From NCBI GenBank assembly GCA_023391635.1, contig JAEWAQ010000067.1, forward strand, positions 24,713-88,712: a DNA stretch of 64,000 bases, given 5' to 3'. Shown one piece after another: positions 34,820 through 43,720 of the stretch. How positions within the stretch are numbered: position 1 is the first letter of the stretch; every line of letters begins with the position of its first letter. Source of the stretch: Bacillota bacterium. GTDB lineage: Bacteria > Bacillota > Bacilli > Paenibacillales > Paenibacillaceae. Position numbers and translations under genes: made by a program. The notes beneath the pieces were generated by a model. The model did not search any database. It was not told the origin of the DNA and was given only the letters and a program-made list of their open reading frames with translations.

Positions 34820-35946
34820 TGCCGGACCTCCCGCGCCGCAAATGAGATTCCGCTGCCCGTTTCAAAAAAATGCGCTTTATCCATCCGAATGACGATCGGG
34901 ATATGGTCGCCCGGCTGGACCGGCGTGTGAGGTTCGGTCCGCAAAGTGATCTTATTCGTACCGATCATGGCGTATAAGTATGTATTGGAGCCCATGGGTT
35001 CCCGCATATCGATCACGGAAGAAACCTTCCAATGCGGATATTGTTCCAGCGCCCAAGGCTCGCAGGAAACGTATTCAGGCCGGATCCCCAGCACAACTTG
35101 GCGCAAGGACGAAGCCGCGTGCTTAAAATGCAAAGTATAAGGGTCCGGAATGGGGAGCTTCAGTCGTTTCGTTTCAAAATAGAAGCGCTGATCCTCCTGC
35201 ACGATTCCTCCCTCCATAAAATTCATCTGGGGCGTTCCGATAAAACCCGCAACGAACATGTTGTTGGGCTTATCATACAGTTCCTGCGGGGGGGCCACCT
35301 GCTGAATGACGCCGTCCTTCATCACGACGATTCTCGTCCCCATCGTCATCGCTTCCGTCTGGTCATGCGTGACATACACCATCGTCGTTTGCAGCTCGCT
35401 GTGAAGCTTGCTGATCTCCATGCGTGTCTGCGTTCTCAACTTGGCGTCCAGATTCGACAGCGGCTCGTCCATGAGAAACACCTGCGGCTGGCGAACAAGC
35501 GCCCGGCCCAAGGCAACGCGCTGCTTCTGACCGCCGGAAAGCTGATTGGGCTTCTTCGTCAGCTGGGCAGAGATTTCCAGCATTTTCGCCGCCCGGTTCA
35601 CCCGCAGCTCGATTTCATGCTTGGCCACTTTATGCAGTTGAAGTCCAAGCGCCATATTCTCATATACAGTTAAATTGGGATACAGCGCGTAGTTCTGGAA
35701 TACCATCGCAATGTCACGGTCTTTCGGCGATGTATAATTGATAAATTTATCGTTAATATAAATTTCTCCTTCGGATACATCCTCGAGGCCTGCAAGCATC
35801 CGCAACGTGGTGGATTTTCCGCAGCCGGAAGGCCCGACCAGCACGAGAAACTCGCCGTCCTCGATATGCAGGTTGAAATCGTGGACCGCCGCCCTGTCCT
35901 CGCCTTTGTAATATTTATATACCTGCTTGAACACCACATTGCCCAT
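34816..35946 (-). CDS. Sugar ABC transporter ATP-binding protein (MsmK/UgpC type)
   Basis: 376 residues from the ATG at 35946 (GGAGGGG upstream). Walker A GPSGCGKST, Q-loop FQNYALYPN, signature LSGGQKQR, Walker B VFLMDEPLSNLDAK and switch His in VYVTHD are all present, followed by the regulatory C-terminal OB-like domain. First gene of the operon and its only ATPase, so it may energise both permease pairs, as MsmX-type ATPases do. A CcpA/LacI-like palindrome overlaps its promoter region. Confidence 0.95.
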   Translation of the reverse strand: MGNVVFKQVYKYYKGEDRAAVHDFNLHIEDGEFLVLVGPSGCGKSTTLRMLAGLEDVSEGEIYINDKFINYTSPKDRDIAMVFQNYALYPNLTVYENMALGLQLHKVAKHEIELRVNRAAKMLEISAQLTKKPNQLSGGQKQRVALGRALVRQPQVFLMDEPLSNLDAKLRTQTRMEISKLHSELQTTMVYVTHDQTEAMTMGTRIVVMKDGVIQQVAPPQELYDKPNNMFVAGFIGTPQMNFMEGGIVQEDQRFYFETKRLKLPIPDPYTLHFKHAASSLRQVVLGIRPEYVSCEPWALEQYPHWKVSSVIDMREPMGSNTYLYAMIGTNKITLRTEPHTPVQPGDHIPIVIRMDKAHFFETGSGISFAAREVRQ

Positions 35947-36003
35947 GATGCGTAACCCCTCCGGCCCTTTAATGATTTGTGAATTCAATTTATATATATG
36001 AAA

Positions 36004-36020
36004 TTATAAACGTTTACATT
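36004..36020. promoter_or_regulatory. Catabolite-repression-like palindrome over the operon promoter
   Basis: The core TAAACGTTTA is a perfect palindrome; the 15-base site at 36006-36020 matches the cre consensus at all but one conserved position. It overlaps a minus-strand TATAAT (36009-36004) in front of the ATPase gene, so CcpA or a LacI-type repressor could block that promoter. Confidence 0.55.
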
Positions 36021-36082
36021 GGAAAAGAATAGCTTTTTATTTCGTTATCGAGGATTTTTTTAGCATATGTGAAAAATATTTG

Positions 36083-36110
36083 TTGACTTGAAAGGAACGC
36101 GTGCTACAAT
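36083..36110 (+). promoter_or_regulatory. Promoter of the 36202 binding-protein gene
   Basis: TTGACT (36083-36088), 16-base spacer, TACAAT (36105-36110), in the divergent region opposite the ATPase gene. Confidence 0.6.
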
Positions 36111-36163
36111 TTAAGGAAAGAAGTTCCTGTACATCGTCGAATTTGCGTCCTTTTTAATGGGTG

Positions 36164-36173
36164 GAAGCGCTTC
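36164..36173. promoter_or_regulatory. GAAGCGCTTC palindrome downstream of the promoter
   Basis: A perfect 10-base palindrome with a central CG, about 50 bases past the -10 and 29 bases before the start codon. It resembles LacI-family operators and could act as a roadblock. Confidence 0.35.
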
Positions 36174-36201
36174 ATATGAAAGTTGTTCGGGAGGGGTTTT
36201 T

Positions 36202-37587
36202 TTGACAAGTGCTCGATTGAAGTTTCCCGGTGTGATTGCCATTCTGCTTGCTGCAATGGTCGTATTATCAGCCTGTATGGGCGGTTCCGCTCCAAACGGC
36301 AGTCAAAGCCCCAGCTTCAGTCCCGGTTCCGGTCCGGATGCCACCGTCACTTCGGACAATCCGATTCCTCAGGGCTTTGAGGACAAGGATCCCGTAGAGC
36401 TCAACATTCATGTCTGGTATACCAGCCCGAGCATACAGGCGACGATCGATTTGTTTCAACAAACGTATCCCTGGATTACGGTTAAGCTTAACAAATCCAT
36501 CTCCGGTGCGATTATCAATAACATTATCGCGGGCGAGAAGTCGGATATCGTCTTTCTCGATGCCGGATTGTCCCAATGGATCGCAGGCGGCAACGACCTG
36601 CTGGAGGAACTGACGCCCTATATCGAGAAGGATGAACGTATCCGGAACGCGAAGCTGCCGGAAGGATACATGGATATGTTCAAACTCGGAGACAAACAGT
36701 ACACGATGCCTTTTACGGATATTCCGATGTGGATCGTCATCAATAAAGACATGTTGAGTGATTACGGTCAGGAGATGCCTCCTCTTGACTGGACCTACGA
36801 CGACATGCTCGCGCTGGCGAAGGTCGTGGCGGACCCGAGCGCCAACATTTGGGGCATGTATGGGACCAGTTGGTTAACCGACATTATGACTGTCGCCAAT
36901 GGCAGCGCGGCCAACTTCCGATTAATGGGCAAAGACCATCTGGAAAGCGTGGCCGATACACCCGAAGTGCTGGCAGATTTGCAATGGCTGCAAGATCTGA
37001 CCTTGAAATGGAACGTAGTGCCTACGGAAGAGCAGGCGGATGAGAACGGTATTCCCGGCGACACGAGCGCGGCGTTTATCAAAGGCAACATCCTCATGGC
37101 CGCTGTAGCGGACTGGGATTTGCAAAGGTTGATTACACGGGCGGAATTCGACTGGGACGTCCTTCCTTTCCCGGTCGGCAGACAAAAGCAAGTGACGATG
37201 CACCAGGTTGGCCCGATGGCGATGACGAAAGCGTCGGTGAATAAAGAAGAAGCATTCCTGTTTATGAGCTTCCTGTTCAGCGAAGAAGCGCAAAAAGTGA
37301 TGATCGAGAACGGCTCCGCCGCCTGGGTGCTGAGTCCTGAACTGGATGCCTATTACGATCAAGTAGAAATTTGGGGAGACAAAAACCGGGAAGTCGTCAA
37401 GATGAGCGCCAAGATGGGACACTATACGAGCGACTCCCTCGTGATGAATCTCAGGGACTATCAAGACAGCGTCTTTGCCAGAATCGATGTCATCATGAGG
37501 AATGGCGGCAACTTCAGCGAGGTCATTCCGTACGTGGAGGAATACAACCGAAAGATTGCGGAAATTCGGAAAGAAATCGGATTTTAG
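36202..37587 (+). CDS. Extracellular solute-binding lipoprotein (CUT1 sugar type)
   Basis: 461 residues from a TTG at 36202 preceded by GGGAGGGG. Lipobox VVLSAC (Cys near 25), then a short Ser/Gly/Pro linker and a sugar-binding domain (IHVWYTSPSIQATIDLFQQTYP, DIVFLDAGLSQWI, FTDIPMWIVINKDML). It is divergent from the ATPase operon and carries its own promoter, so it is a third binding protein available to the two permease pairs. A RidA-family gene follows 35 bases later. Confidence 0.92.
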   Translation: MTSARLKFPGVIAILLAAMVVLSACMGGSAPNGSQSPSFSPGSGPDATVTSDNPIPQGFEDKDPVELNIHVWYTSPSIQATIDLFQQTYPWITVKLNKSISGAIINNIIAGEKSDIVFLDAGLSQWIAGGNDLLEELTPYIEKDERIRNAKLPEGYMDMFKLGDKQYTMPFTDIPMWIVINKDMLSDYGQEMPPLDWTYDDMLALAKVVADPSANIWGMYGTSWLTDIMTVANGSAANFRLMGKDHLESVADTPEVLADLQWLQDLTLKWNVVPTEEQADENGIPGDTSAAFIKGNILMAAVADWDLQRLITRAEFDWDVLPFPVGRQKQVTMHQVGPMAMTKASVNKEEAFLFMSFLFSEEAQKVMIENGSAAWVLSPELDAYYDQVEIWGDKNREVVKMSAKMGHYTSDSLVMNLRDYQDSVFARIDVIMRNGGNFSEVIPYVEEYNRKIAEIRKEIGF

Positions 37588-37621
37588 ATTTTAATATGAT
37601 CTGCGGAGAGGAATATGAAGA

Positions 37622-38035
37622 TTGAATAACAAACTGAATCGGTACGGAACAGAAACAATCCCTTTTTCCGCAGCGGTACCTTCGGATTCCCTGCTTTTCG
37701 TCTCCGGACAAGGCGGATTCGATCCCGATTATGAGGGCAATGATGATGGCGATATCGAAAGTCAAACCGAGCGAACGATTCTGAATATCGCCAACATCCT
37801 GTCGCAATCCGGATTGACTCTGGCCGATATATTGAAGGCGAATGTGTATTTGACCGACCGGAAAAATTACGAGGTATTCAATCAAGTGTACGCCCGGCTC
37901 TTTCCTCGGCCCTTCCCGGCTCGGACACTGATCTATTGTGAGCTTAACTTCGGATTGCTGGTAGAAATCGATGTGATTGCCCGCCGGCGGAGTCCCCAAA
38001 CGCTGGCGGAGGAATCGAGCGGAACTGCAACATAA
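37622..38035 (+). CDS. RidA family (YjgF/YER057c/UK114) protein
   Basis: 137 residues from a TTG start with GAGAGG upstream. The fold is recognised by LLFVSGQGGFDPD near the N-terminus, then TERTILNIANILSQSGLTLADILKANVYLTD and FPRPFPARTLIYCELNFGLLVEIDVIA. RidA proteins hydrolyse reactive enamine/imine intermediates; relatives act in other deaminations. The usual catalytic Arg appears as the R of PARTLI. Likely co-transcribed with the binding-protein gene. Confidence 0.88.
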   Translation: MNNKLNRYGTETIPFSAAVPSDSLLFVSGQGGFDPDYEGNDDGDIESQTERTILNIANILSQSGLTLADILKANVYLTDRKNYEVFNQVYARLFPRPFPARTLIYCELNFGLLVEIDVIARRRSPQTLAEESSGTAT

Positions 38036-38078
38036 AGGTTCTGAAATTATGGCGTGTGTATGGTGGGGGGCTGACGCT

Positions 38079-38732
38079 TCACTCCGCCAAACCGTGCCGG
38101 TGCGCGTAGATCGCCGCCTGAGTGCGGTCCTCGACGCCCAGTTTGCCGAACAGGTTCGTCAAATGGTACTTCACCGTCTTGATCCCGATGAACAGCTCAT
38201 CCGCCACTTCCTGGTTGGACTTGCCCTGGGCAATCAACTGCAGCACTTCCATTTCCCGTTCCGTCAATTCCTCGTGCGGCAGCGCGGTCGTCTGCGCCGG
38301 GCGGCGGAAGCGATTCATCATCTTGGAGGCGACCTGGGATTCCAGCACCGACTGTCCTCTGGCAGCCGCGCGGATCGCATCGGCGATCTCCGAAGCGCGC
38401 GAAGTTTTCAGCAGATAGCTGAACGCGCCAGCCTCGATAACCGGGTACATCTTCTCATCGTCCAGGAAGCTGGTCAGCACGATGACGCGACAATCCGGCA
38501 TCTCTTCCATGATCCGGCGCGTCGTCTCGATGCCGTCCATCCCTTCCATGACCAGGTCCATCAGCACGACGTCGGGCTTGTACTCCCGCGCGAATCGCAA
38601 GCCGTCCATGCCGTTGCCGGCCTCTCCGACCACCTCGATGCCTTCTTCCGTCCCGAGCACTGCCGCAAGACCGATCCGGACCATTTCGTGATCGTCCACA
38701 AGCAGCACCCGTGCTACATTATCCTCTTTCAC
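38079..38732 (-). CDS. liaR: LiaR-like NarL family response regulator
   Basis: 217 residues from a GTG at 38732 (GGAGG 8 bases upstream), 13 bases inside the kinase gene's end. Receiver domain with DDHEM acidic pair, phospho-acceptor D of VVLMDLVMEG and K of SYLLKTS, then a LuxR-type helix-turn-helix (ELTEREMEVLQLIAQGKSNQ). Overlap with the kinase gene means coupled expression. The gene order with LiaF- and PspA-like genes identifies it as the envelope-stress regulator. Confidence 0.93.
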   Translation of the reverse strand: MKEDNVARVLLVDDHEMVRIGLAAVLGTEEGIEVVGEAGNGMDGLRFAREYKPDVVLMDLVMEGMDGIETTRRIMEEMPDCRVIVLTSFLDDEKMYPVIEAGAFSYLLKTSRASEIADAIRAAARGQSVLESQVASKMMNRFRRPAQTTALPHEELTEREMEVLQLIAQGKSNQEVADELFIGIKTVKYHLTNLFGKLGVEDRTQAAIYAHRHGLAE

Positions 38733-39780
38733 CGACGATTCCTCCATCCGTCATCAATGGCACCCGTATTTCGATGCGCGTTCCTTTGCCGGGAGCGCTC
38801 AACACCTGGAACGAGCCGCCTAGCTCGTTCACCCGCTCCTCCATATTCAACATGCCGTAGGAAGCCTGCTTCCTGTCTTCCGGGTCGAAGCCGACCCCGT
38901 TGTCCCGGATTCCGAGCCGCACGGCGTCTCCGCGGCGCTGAAGCTCGATGCCCATCTTGGTTGCCCGGGCATGGCGCAGCGTGTTCGATAGCGCCTCCTG
39001 CACGATCCGGAACAGATGATTCTCCATCCCCTTGTTCAACGGCAGATCTTCATCCATGTCCAGCGAGATGTCGACCGGCACTTTGGCTTTCATCTCTTGC
39101 ACCAAATCGGGAATCGCCTGCGCCAGCCGCTTGCCTTCCAGATGGATCGGACGCAGATGCAGCAGCAAAGCCCGCATCTCGGATTGCGCGGCGGAGGACA
39201 TCTCCTCGATCAATTCGATCTGTCGCTTGGCCCGCTCGAAATCCTGTTCCAGCGTCCGGCTGACCGCCGTCGCCGTCATCGAGATGGCGAACAGCTGTTG
39301 GCTGACGGCATCGTGCAGCTCGCGAGCAAGCCGTTGGCGCTCCTCTACGACCGCACTCATCTTGGCTTTCGCCTCCAGCTCCGTATTATTGCTCGAGAGC
39401 CGCTGCAGCGTGCTGACTTGTTCTTCCCACTTGCGGCTCAGCTTGCCCAGCTGTTCGCCGAGGCGCCCAATCTCGTCATTGCCCAGCGGAGGCAGCGGCG
39501 CGCTAGGGTTCCCTTTCTCGAGCAGCATCATCGTTTCACTCAGAAGACGCAGCCGGTGGCGAATCGGGTACCCGCGCAGAAACCCGAATGCGGCCCCTCC
39601 TACCGTCAACACGCCGATCGTGGTCAGAGTGAACGGCACAAGCGATCCCCAATCATCGACTTCGCCGGCTAATCCGTATCGCATCAGCAAATAAATAATG
39701 AGCGCTCCGATGCACAGGGAGTATAGGACGGATTCCCCCATCTGACGCCATACCATATTGGCGACTTTGCGCGATTCCAT
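38719..39780 (-). CDS. liaS: LiaS-like sensor histidine kinase
   Basis: 353 residues (GGGAG before the ATG). Two N-terminal membrane spans (about 17-33 and 47-67) separated by a very short loop, a HAMP-like linker, a HisKA_3 dimerisation domain with the phospho-acceptor His in ERQRLARELHDAVSQQ and a HATPase domain (ENHLFRIVQEALSNTLRHA, DNGVGFDP). The short sensor loop is the intramembrane-sensing layout seen in LiaS, which responds to cell-wall antibiotics through LiaF. Confidence 0.93.
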   Translation of the reverse strand: MESRKVANMVWRQMGESVLYSLCIGALIIYLLMRYGLAGEVDDWGSLVPFTLTTIGVLTVGGAAFGFLRGYPIRHRLRLLSETMMLLEKGNPSAPLPPLGNDEIGRLGEQLGKLSRKWEEQVSTLQRLSSNNTELEAKAKMSAVVEERQRLARELHDAVSQQLFAISMTATAVSRTLEQDFERAKRQIELIEEMSSAAQSEMRALLLHLRPIHLEGKRLAQAIPDLVQEMKAKVPVDISLDMDEDLPLNKGMENHLFRIVQEALSNTLRHARATKMGIELQRRGDAVRLGIRDNGVGFDPEDRKQASYGMLNMEERVNELGGSFQVLSAPGKGTRIEIRVPLMTDGGIVGERG

Positions 39781-39800
39781 CCGCTAGTCTCCCTTCCCCG

Positions 39801-40445
39801 CTACACCGTGCGTATTTTAATATCTCCTACGAGATAGAACAATTGCAGTTTCACCCGATATTCCCGCCGTTCGTAATCGGGCGACTGCCACGAAAGCCGA
39901 TGCATCATCCCGCCGTCCTTCGACTGCCCGAATCCGACTTGGCCGACCAGCACGGATGCTTCGATCTGCAAGCCGTAATCTTCCGGAATCGTCAAGTCGA
40001 CATCCCCGACCAAGCCCTGCAGCACGATTACGGTCTCCTTCTCCTCGGGCATGGCCAGCGACAGATCCAGCCGAATTTCTCCGATCGCTTGCCAGAAACT
40101 CATCGATTTGAGTACCCAGGATTGCTCGTCCAGCCGCATGTTCAGGAACAGGCGGTGGGCGTTGTTGCGATGATGTCCCGAGGCGTGGTGCGGCCGGGAA
40201 CGGAAATAATACAGGCCGAGCGAGAACAACACGATCAGCGCGAAGATGGCGAATTGATTGAGGATCAGCACGAGCGTGCAGATCGCGATCAACACGACCG
40301 CCCAGCGCGAACGATCCAGGCGAAAACGAACGAAGCCGATATACAGCAGAATCGCGGCGTTCACCGTGGCGTATCCGAGAAGACCGCCCAGCGCAAGGTA
40401 TAGTCCGGCCGCGACGAACAAGAGCACATGACCCGACAGCTTCAT
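39801..40445 (-). CDS. liaF: LiaF-like membrane protein
   Basis: 214 residues from the ATG at 40445 (GGAGG upstream). About four membrane spans in the first 95 residues, then a C-terminal beta-rich domain (IGEIRLDLSLAMPEEKETVIVLQGLVGDVDL ending LFYLVGDIKIRTV-type) characteristic of LiaF. LiaF inhibits LiaS in unstressed cells in related Firmicutes. It is the first gene of the liaF-liaS-liaR unit. Confidence 0.88.
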   Translation of the reverse strand: MKLSGHVLLFVAAGLYLALGGLLGYATVNAAILLYIGFVRFRLDRSRWAVVLIAICTLVLILNQFAIFALIVLFSLGLYYFRSRPHHASGHHRNNAHRLFLNMRLDEQSWVLKSMSFWQAIGEIRLDLSLAMPEEKETVIVLQGLVGDVDLTIPEDYGLQIEASVLVGQVGFGQSKDGGMMHRLSWQSPDYERREYRVKLQLFYLVGDIKIRTV

Positions 40446-40582
40446 GACCGGACGCCTCCTTCCCGCTTCTGCGCTTCCGGTTTTACGTCGAAAGCCATAA
40501 CGGAAGAGGTCCGTTATGGCAATCTGACACACATTCTCACATTTTAACATACAAGCGTTTCGCGGAAAATGTCGATTTTCGA

Positions 40583-41284
40583 TTATTCCGCATCAGGTGC
40601 CGAAGACGGGGCAGGGGAGATGCGGCTCTTCAGCGCGGCGAGCTCCTGGTCGACCCGCAGCGACTTCTCCGGGTCCAGCCGGGATACTTGGCTGCCGCCG
40701 TAGAGCGGCGAGCTCGGGATGCGAGCCACGTCGGCTTCCGCTTCCATCTGCAGGATCTTCTCTTCCATCCGATTGAAGCCGGAAGCGGCGTTGCCGCTCT
40801 CGATCGTGTGCAGCGTGCTGACTTGCGCCATCTGCTTGCGGGCTTTCGCCATCTGGGCACGAGCGGCAAGCTCATTGCGCTTGTTGCGCAGCTTGTAGAA
40901 CTCTTCCTTCATCTCATGCAGCTGCGCAGTCAGCTCGGACACTTGCGCGCTGGCTTGTGCATGATGGCCGGCCAGGTCGGCGACTTGCTGATCGTATTGC
41001 ACTTTCTCTTCCAGCAGCTTGCGGGCCAGCAGCTCATTGCCGCTGCGCAGCGCTTGCTCGGCTTGCGACTCGCGATCGTAAGCGATGCGGGACGCTTCGT
41101 CCAGACGATGCTTCATCCGGCGCTCCGCAGCCATTTGACGTGCGACCGTTACTTCCGCGTCGCGGATTTCCACTTCCATGTCGCGCAGATACTGGTTCAG
41201 CATCACGATCGGATCTTCCATTTTGTCCAGCAAATCGTGAATCGACGCCTTCGTCATGTCTTTCATCCGTTGAAATACACCCAT
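40583..41284 (-). CDS. pspA: PspA/IM30 family protein (paralog 1)
   Basis: 233 residues, almost entirely coiled-coil helix. N-terminal amphipathic start MGVFQRMKDMTKASIHDLLDKMEDPIV and DAEVTVARQMAAERRMK match PspA/IM30, which coats damaged membranes. Its N-terminal 190 residues are about 85% identical by eye to the 43007-43681 gene. Four bases after the PspC gene and probably in the LiaI-like operon. Confidence 0.93.
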   Translation of the reverse strand: MGVFQRMKDMTKASIHDLLDKMEDPIVMLNQYLRDMEVEIRDAEVTVARQMAAERRMKHRLDEASRIAYDRESQAEQALRSGNELLARKLLEEKVQYDQQVADLAGHHAQASAQVSELTAQLHEMKEEFYKLRNKRNELAARAQMAKARKQMAQVSTLHTIESGNAASGFNRMEEKILQMEAEADVARIPSSPLYGGSQVSRLDPEKSLRVDQELAALKSRISPAPSSAPDAE

Positions 41285-41287
41285 CGT

Positions 41288-41764
41288 TTATTCTCCTTTC
41301 GAGCTCTGCTCGATCTGATTGATTTTGGCTCTCAGCTCTTCGATTTCCCGCTTTAACGCCTTCTTCTCGATGTCTTCCATCATGGCATCGAGTCCGTGAT
41401 TCGTCGGTGCGGCAGAGCTTTGCGTTGCCTGCGGCGCCGGGCGGGGCTGTTGCGGCGGCGGAGCCTGTGGCACGCTGCCGGCTCCCGGCCATTGCGGCTG
41501 ATGCTGATTGCCCTGCGGCCAACCATAGTAGGGCCGTTCCGCGCCGGCTCCAGGCCACGGTCCCGGTCCGTATCCGATATGATCTTCGCGGGGAATGACG
41601 AATCCCGCGATGATATACACCAGGATGACCGATCCTGCGGAGAACACGGCTACGACGATCAGCAGAATCCGCAATAGCGTGGCATCGACGCCCAGAAAGT
41701 CCGCCAGGCCGCCGCAGACGCCGAATATTTTCCGATCCCGCGACGAACGATACAATTTACGCAT
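41288..41764 (-). CDS. PspC domain protein with Pro/Gln-rich linker
   Basis: 158 residues. PspC domain at the N-terminus (KLYRSSRDRKIFGVCGGLADFLGVDATLLR) with membrane spans to about residue 55, then a Pro/Gln/Ala/Gly-rich linker (about 60-125) and a C-terminal coiled coil. PspC proteins sense or transmit membrane stress to PspA. AGGAGGG precedes the ATG. Confidence 0.9.
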   Translation of the reverse strand: MRKLYRSSRDRKIFGVCGGLADFLGVDATLLRILLIVVAVFSAGSVILVYIIAGFVIPREDHIGYGPGPWPGAGAERPYYGWPQGNQHQPQWPGAGSVPQAPPPQQPRPAPQATQSSAAPTNHGLDAMMEDIEKKALKREIEELRAKINQIEQSSKGE

Positions 41765-41783
41765 GAACGCTGGTCCCTCCTTG

Positions 41784-42449
41784 CTATTTTCCTTGTTGCA
41801 GCTTGTGCTTCAGATGCTGAAGCTCCTGTTCGATCGTCTCTTGAAGGACGGTGCCAACCCGCAGCGCAGACTCCTGGCCGATTCGCCGCAATTCGCGCAA
41901 GCTGCGCGCTTCCAGCTCGTAGTCGGTCATGCGGTCGTCCAGCTTGCGGAACATGCTGGACGGATCGTCCGTGCCCGGGCCGAACCGGGCGTTCAAGCGC
42001 TGCTGCAATCGCAGCGACTCCATGCGGGCTACGTAAAATTGGCGGCGGTCGTACACGGTGCGATACTCGCTGCGCAATTCAAGCAGCAGCTGCTCCAATT
42101 CGTTCAGTTCCTGCCGGCTCTGCTCATACAGCCCGGCGTAGCGGTTGGAACGCTCTTCGTGCACGACCTTGTCCTGCAACGCAAGCTTGGCGGCGTGCTC
42201 TTCTCCGGCCTTCAAGGCCGTAATCGCCTGTTCCTCCCGCCGGTTGACCCACTGCTCGGCGTCCTTCCATTGCCGATACAGGCTGTCCGTATGCGCGGCG
42301 TATTGCCGCTGCAGTTGCTCGCTCTGAATGATTTCCTGGTGCGTCGACCACAAGAATTGATCGATCACGCGGACGGGATCTTCCGATTTCTCCAGCCGGT
42401 CGTTCAGCGTCGCCACCGTCATGTCCCGCACTCTTCTCATTACACTCAT
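41784..42449 (-). CDS. PspA/IM30 family protein (divergent paralog)
   Basis: 221 residues, coiled coil. Starts MSVMRRVRDMTVATLNDRLEKSEDPVRVIDQFL, the PspA N-terminal pattern, but is only distantly related to the other two copies. GGAGG upstream. Second gene of the LiaI-like operon. Confidence 0.88.
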   Translation of the reverse strand: MSVMRRVRDMTVATLNDRLEKSEDPVRVIDQFLWSTHQEIIQSEQLQRQYAAHTDSLYRQWKDAEQWVNRREEQAITALKAGEEHAAKLALQDKVVHEERSNRYAGLYEQSRQELNELEQLLLELRSEYRTVYDRRQFYVARMESLRLQQRLNARFGPGTDDPSSMFRKLDDRMTDYELEARSLRELRRIGQESALRVGTVLQETIEQELQHLKHKLQQGK

Positions 42450-42502
42450 GCTCGTTCCTCCATTTCCGGCTTTCTATATCTGCATCCGATTGCTTCGTCC
42501 GA

Positions 42503-42796
42503 TTATATTCCGGCGCCCGGTCTGCGGCGAATCATCGTTACGCCGAAGGCGATCAGGGCGATCGCTGCGACCCATACGAACAGGAAGCTCAATTTGCCGA
42601 GCAGCATGATGACGCCGATCGCGCCGAGCACACCGCCGAGAAACCGGCTGCCGTTGCGCCAAGCCATCACTCCGAGTCCGACGATCAGGAGCGGGATCAG
42701 CAGGCTGAAGAACCATCCGAGAATGCCTGTTTTCACCAAAATCACGAACACGCCGACGGCAATCAACAAGAGCGCAAGCCCATTACCTCTTTTCAT
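42503..42796 (-). CDS. LiaI-like small membrane protein
   Basis: 97 residues from the ATG at 42796 (AGAGGTG 6 bases upstream). Three or four membrane spans with short loops (LALLLIAVGVFVILVKTGILGWFFSLLIPLLIVGLG). It resembles the LiaI/LiaF-transmembrane family; LiaI anchors phage-shock proteins at the membrane in Bacillus. First gene of the operon running to the 40583 pspA gene. Confidence 0.82.
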   Translation of the reverse strand: MKRGNGLALLLIAVGVFVILVKTGILGWFFSLLIPLLIVGLGVMAWRNGSRFLGGVLGAIGVIMLLGKLSFLFVWVAAIALIAFGVTMIRRRPGAGI

Positions 42797-42819
42797 GTCG
42801 TTCACCTCTCTTCGTTCAT

Positions 42820-42917
42820 CTCACAATCTTATTGTAAACGGTAGTGCGATGATGCATAACGGACTCGCGGATGTTTTTGACCCTGGACCCAAGTCGGGGA
42901 GCGGGACGGTCTTAAGG
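42820..42917. repeat. 98-base promoter-region repeat, copy A
   Basis: Aligns without gaps with 43721-43818. Both start CTCACAATCT, contain ACAAT-N3-ATTGT (here 42823-42835), share ATAACGGACTCGCG and end GGTCTT-AGG. This copy lies upstream of the LiaI-like gene. The inverted repeat could be a LiaR-type operator. Confidence 0.75.
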
Positions 42918-43006
42918 GCTCTGCACGGTCCGTCTTGGAAATCTGCCCGGTCTGTTCCGGGCTTTGCTCGGTCCGTCCCGTCCGCTCTCCTCCTGCTCGC
43001 TTGGGC

Positions 43007-43681
43007 TTACTGCGCGATCCGACTCTTCAGCGCAGCCAGCTCCTGGTCGACTTGCAGCGACTTCTCCGGATCCAGTCGAACGCCGTGGCCGATGCCATAG
43101 ATCGGTGTACTCGGGATGCGGGACACTTCGGCTTCCGCTTCCATCTGCAGGATCTTCTCCTCCATCCGGCTGAAGCCGGCGGCTGCGTTGCCGCTCTCGA
43201 TCGCGTGAAGCGCGCTGACTTGCGCCACCTGCTTGCGGGCTTTCGCCATCTGGGCGCGGGCAGCCAGCTCGCTCTTCTTGCCCTGCATCGCATAGAACTC
43301 TTCCTTCATCTCTTGGAGCTGTGCGGTCAGTTCGGATACTTGCGCGCTAGCCTGCGCTTGATGGCCAGCCAGGTCAGCAGCTTGCTGATCGTATTGCACC
43401 TTCTCCGACAGAAGCCTGCGAGCCAGCAGCTCGTTGCCGCCGCGCAGCGCCTCTTCGGCTTGCGATTCGCGCGCTTGACCGATGCGGAACGCTTCGTCCA
43501 GGCGAAGCTTCATCCGACGTTCCGCCGCCATCTGCCGCGCGACCGTCACTTCCGCATCGCGGATCTCCTCCGCCATGTCGCGCAGATACTGGTTCAGCAT
43601 CGCGATCGGATCTTCCATCTTGTCCAGCAAATCGTGAATCGACGCTTTCGTCATGTCTTTCATCCGTTTGAATACGCCCAT
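43007..43681 (-). CDS. pspA: PspA/IM30 family protein (paralog 2)
   Basis: 224 residues from the ATG at 43681 (GGAGGGAG upstream). Near-copy of the 40583 gene: identical start pattern (MGVF-RMKDMTKASIHDLLDKMEDPI) and the same C-terminal LDPEKSLQVDQELAALKSRI. It has its own upstream region, the second copy of a 98-base repeat. It forms a separate transcript ahead of the LiaI-like operon. A third PspA in one locus is unusual. Confidence 0.93.
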   Translation of the reverse strand: MGVFKRMKDMTKASIHDLLDKMEDPIAMLNQYLRDMAEEIRDAEVTVARQMAAERRMKLRLDEAFRIGQARESQAEEALRGGNELLARRLLSEKVQYDQQAADLAGHQAQASAQVSELTAQLQEMKEEFYAMQGKKSELAARAQMAKARKQVAQVSALHAIESGNAAAGFSRMEEKILQMEAEAEVSRIPSTPIYGIGHGVRLDPEKSLQVDQELAALKSRIAQ

Positions 43682-43720
43682 CGTTTGCTCTCCCTCCAAC
43701 GTCTCTTTGTTTGGTTTCAA

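Noticed and set aside
41595..43100. A 501-codon open frame on the plus strand
   Set aside because: It runs across PspC, PspA and LiaI-like genes on the other strand and matches no family.
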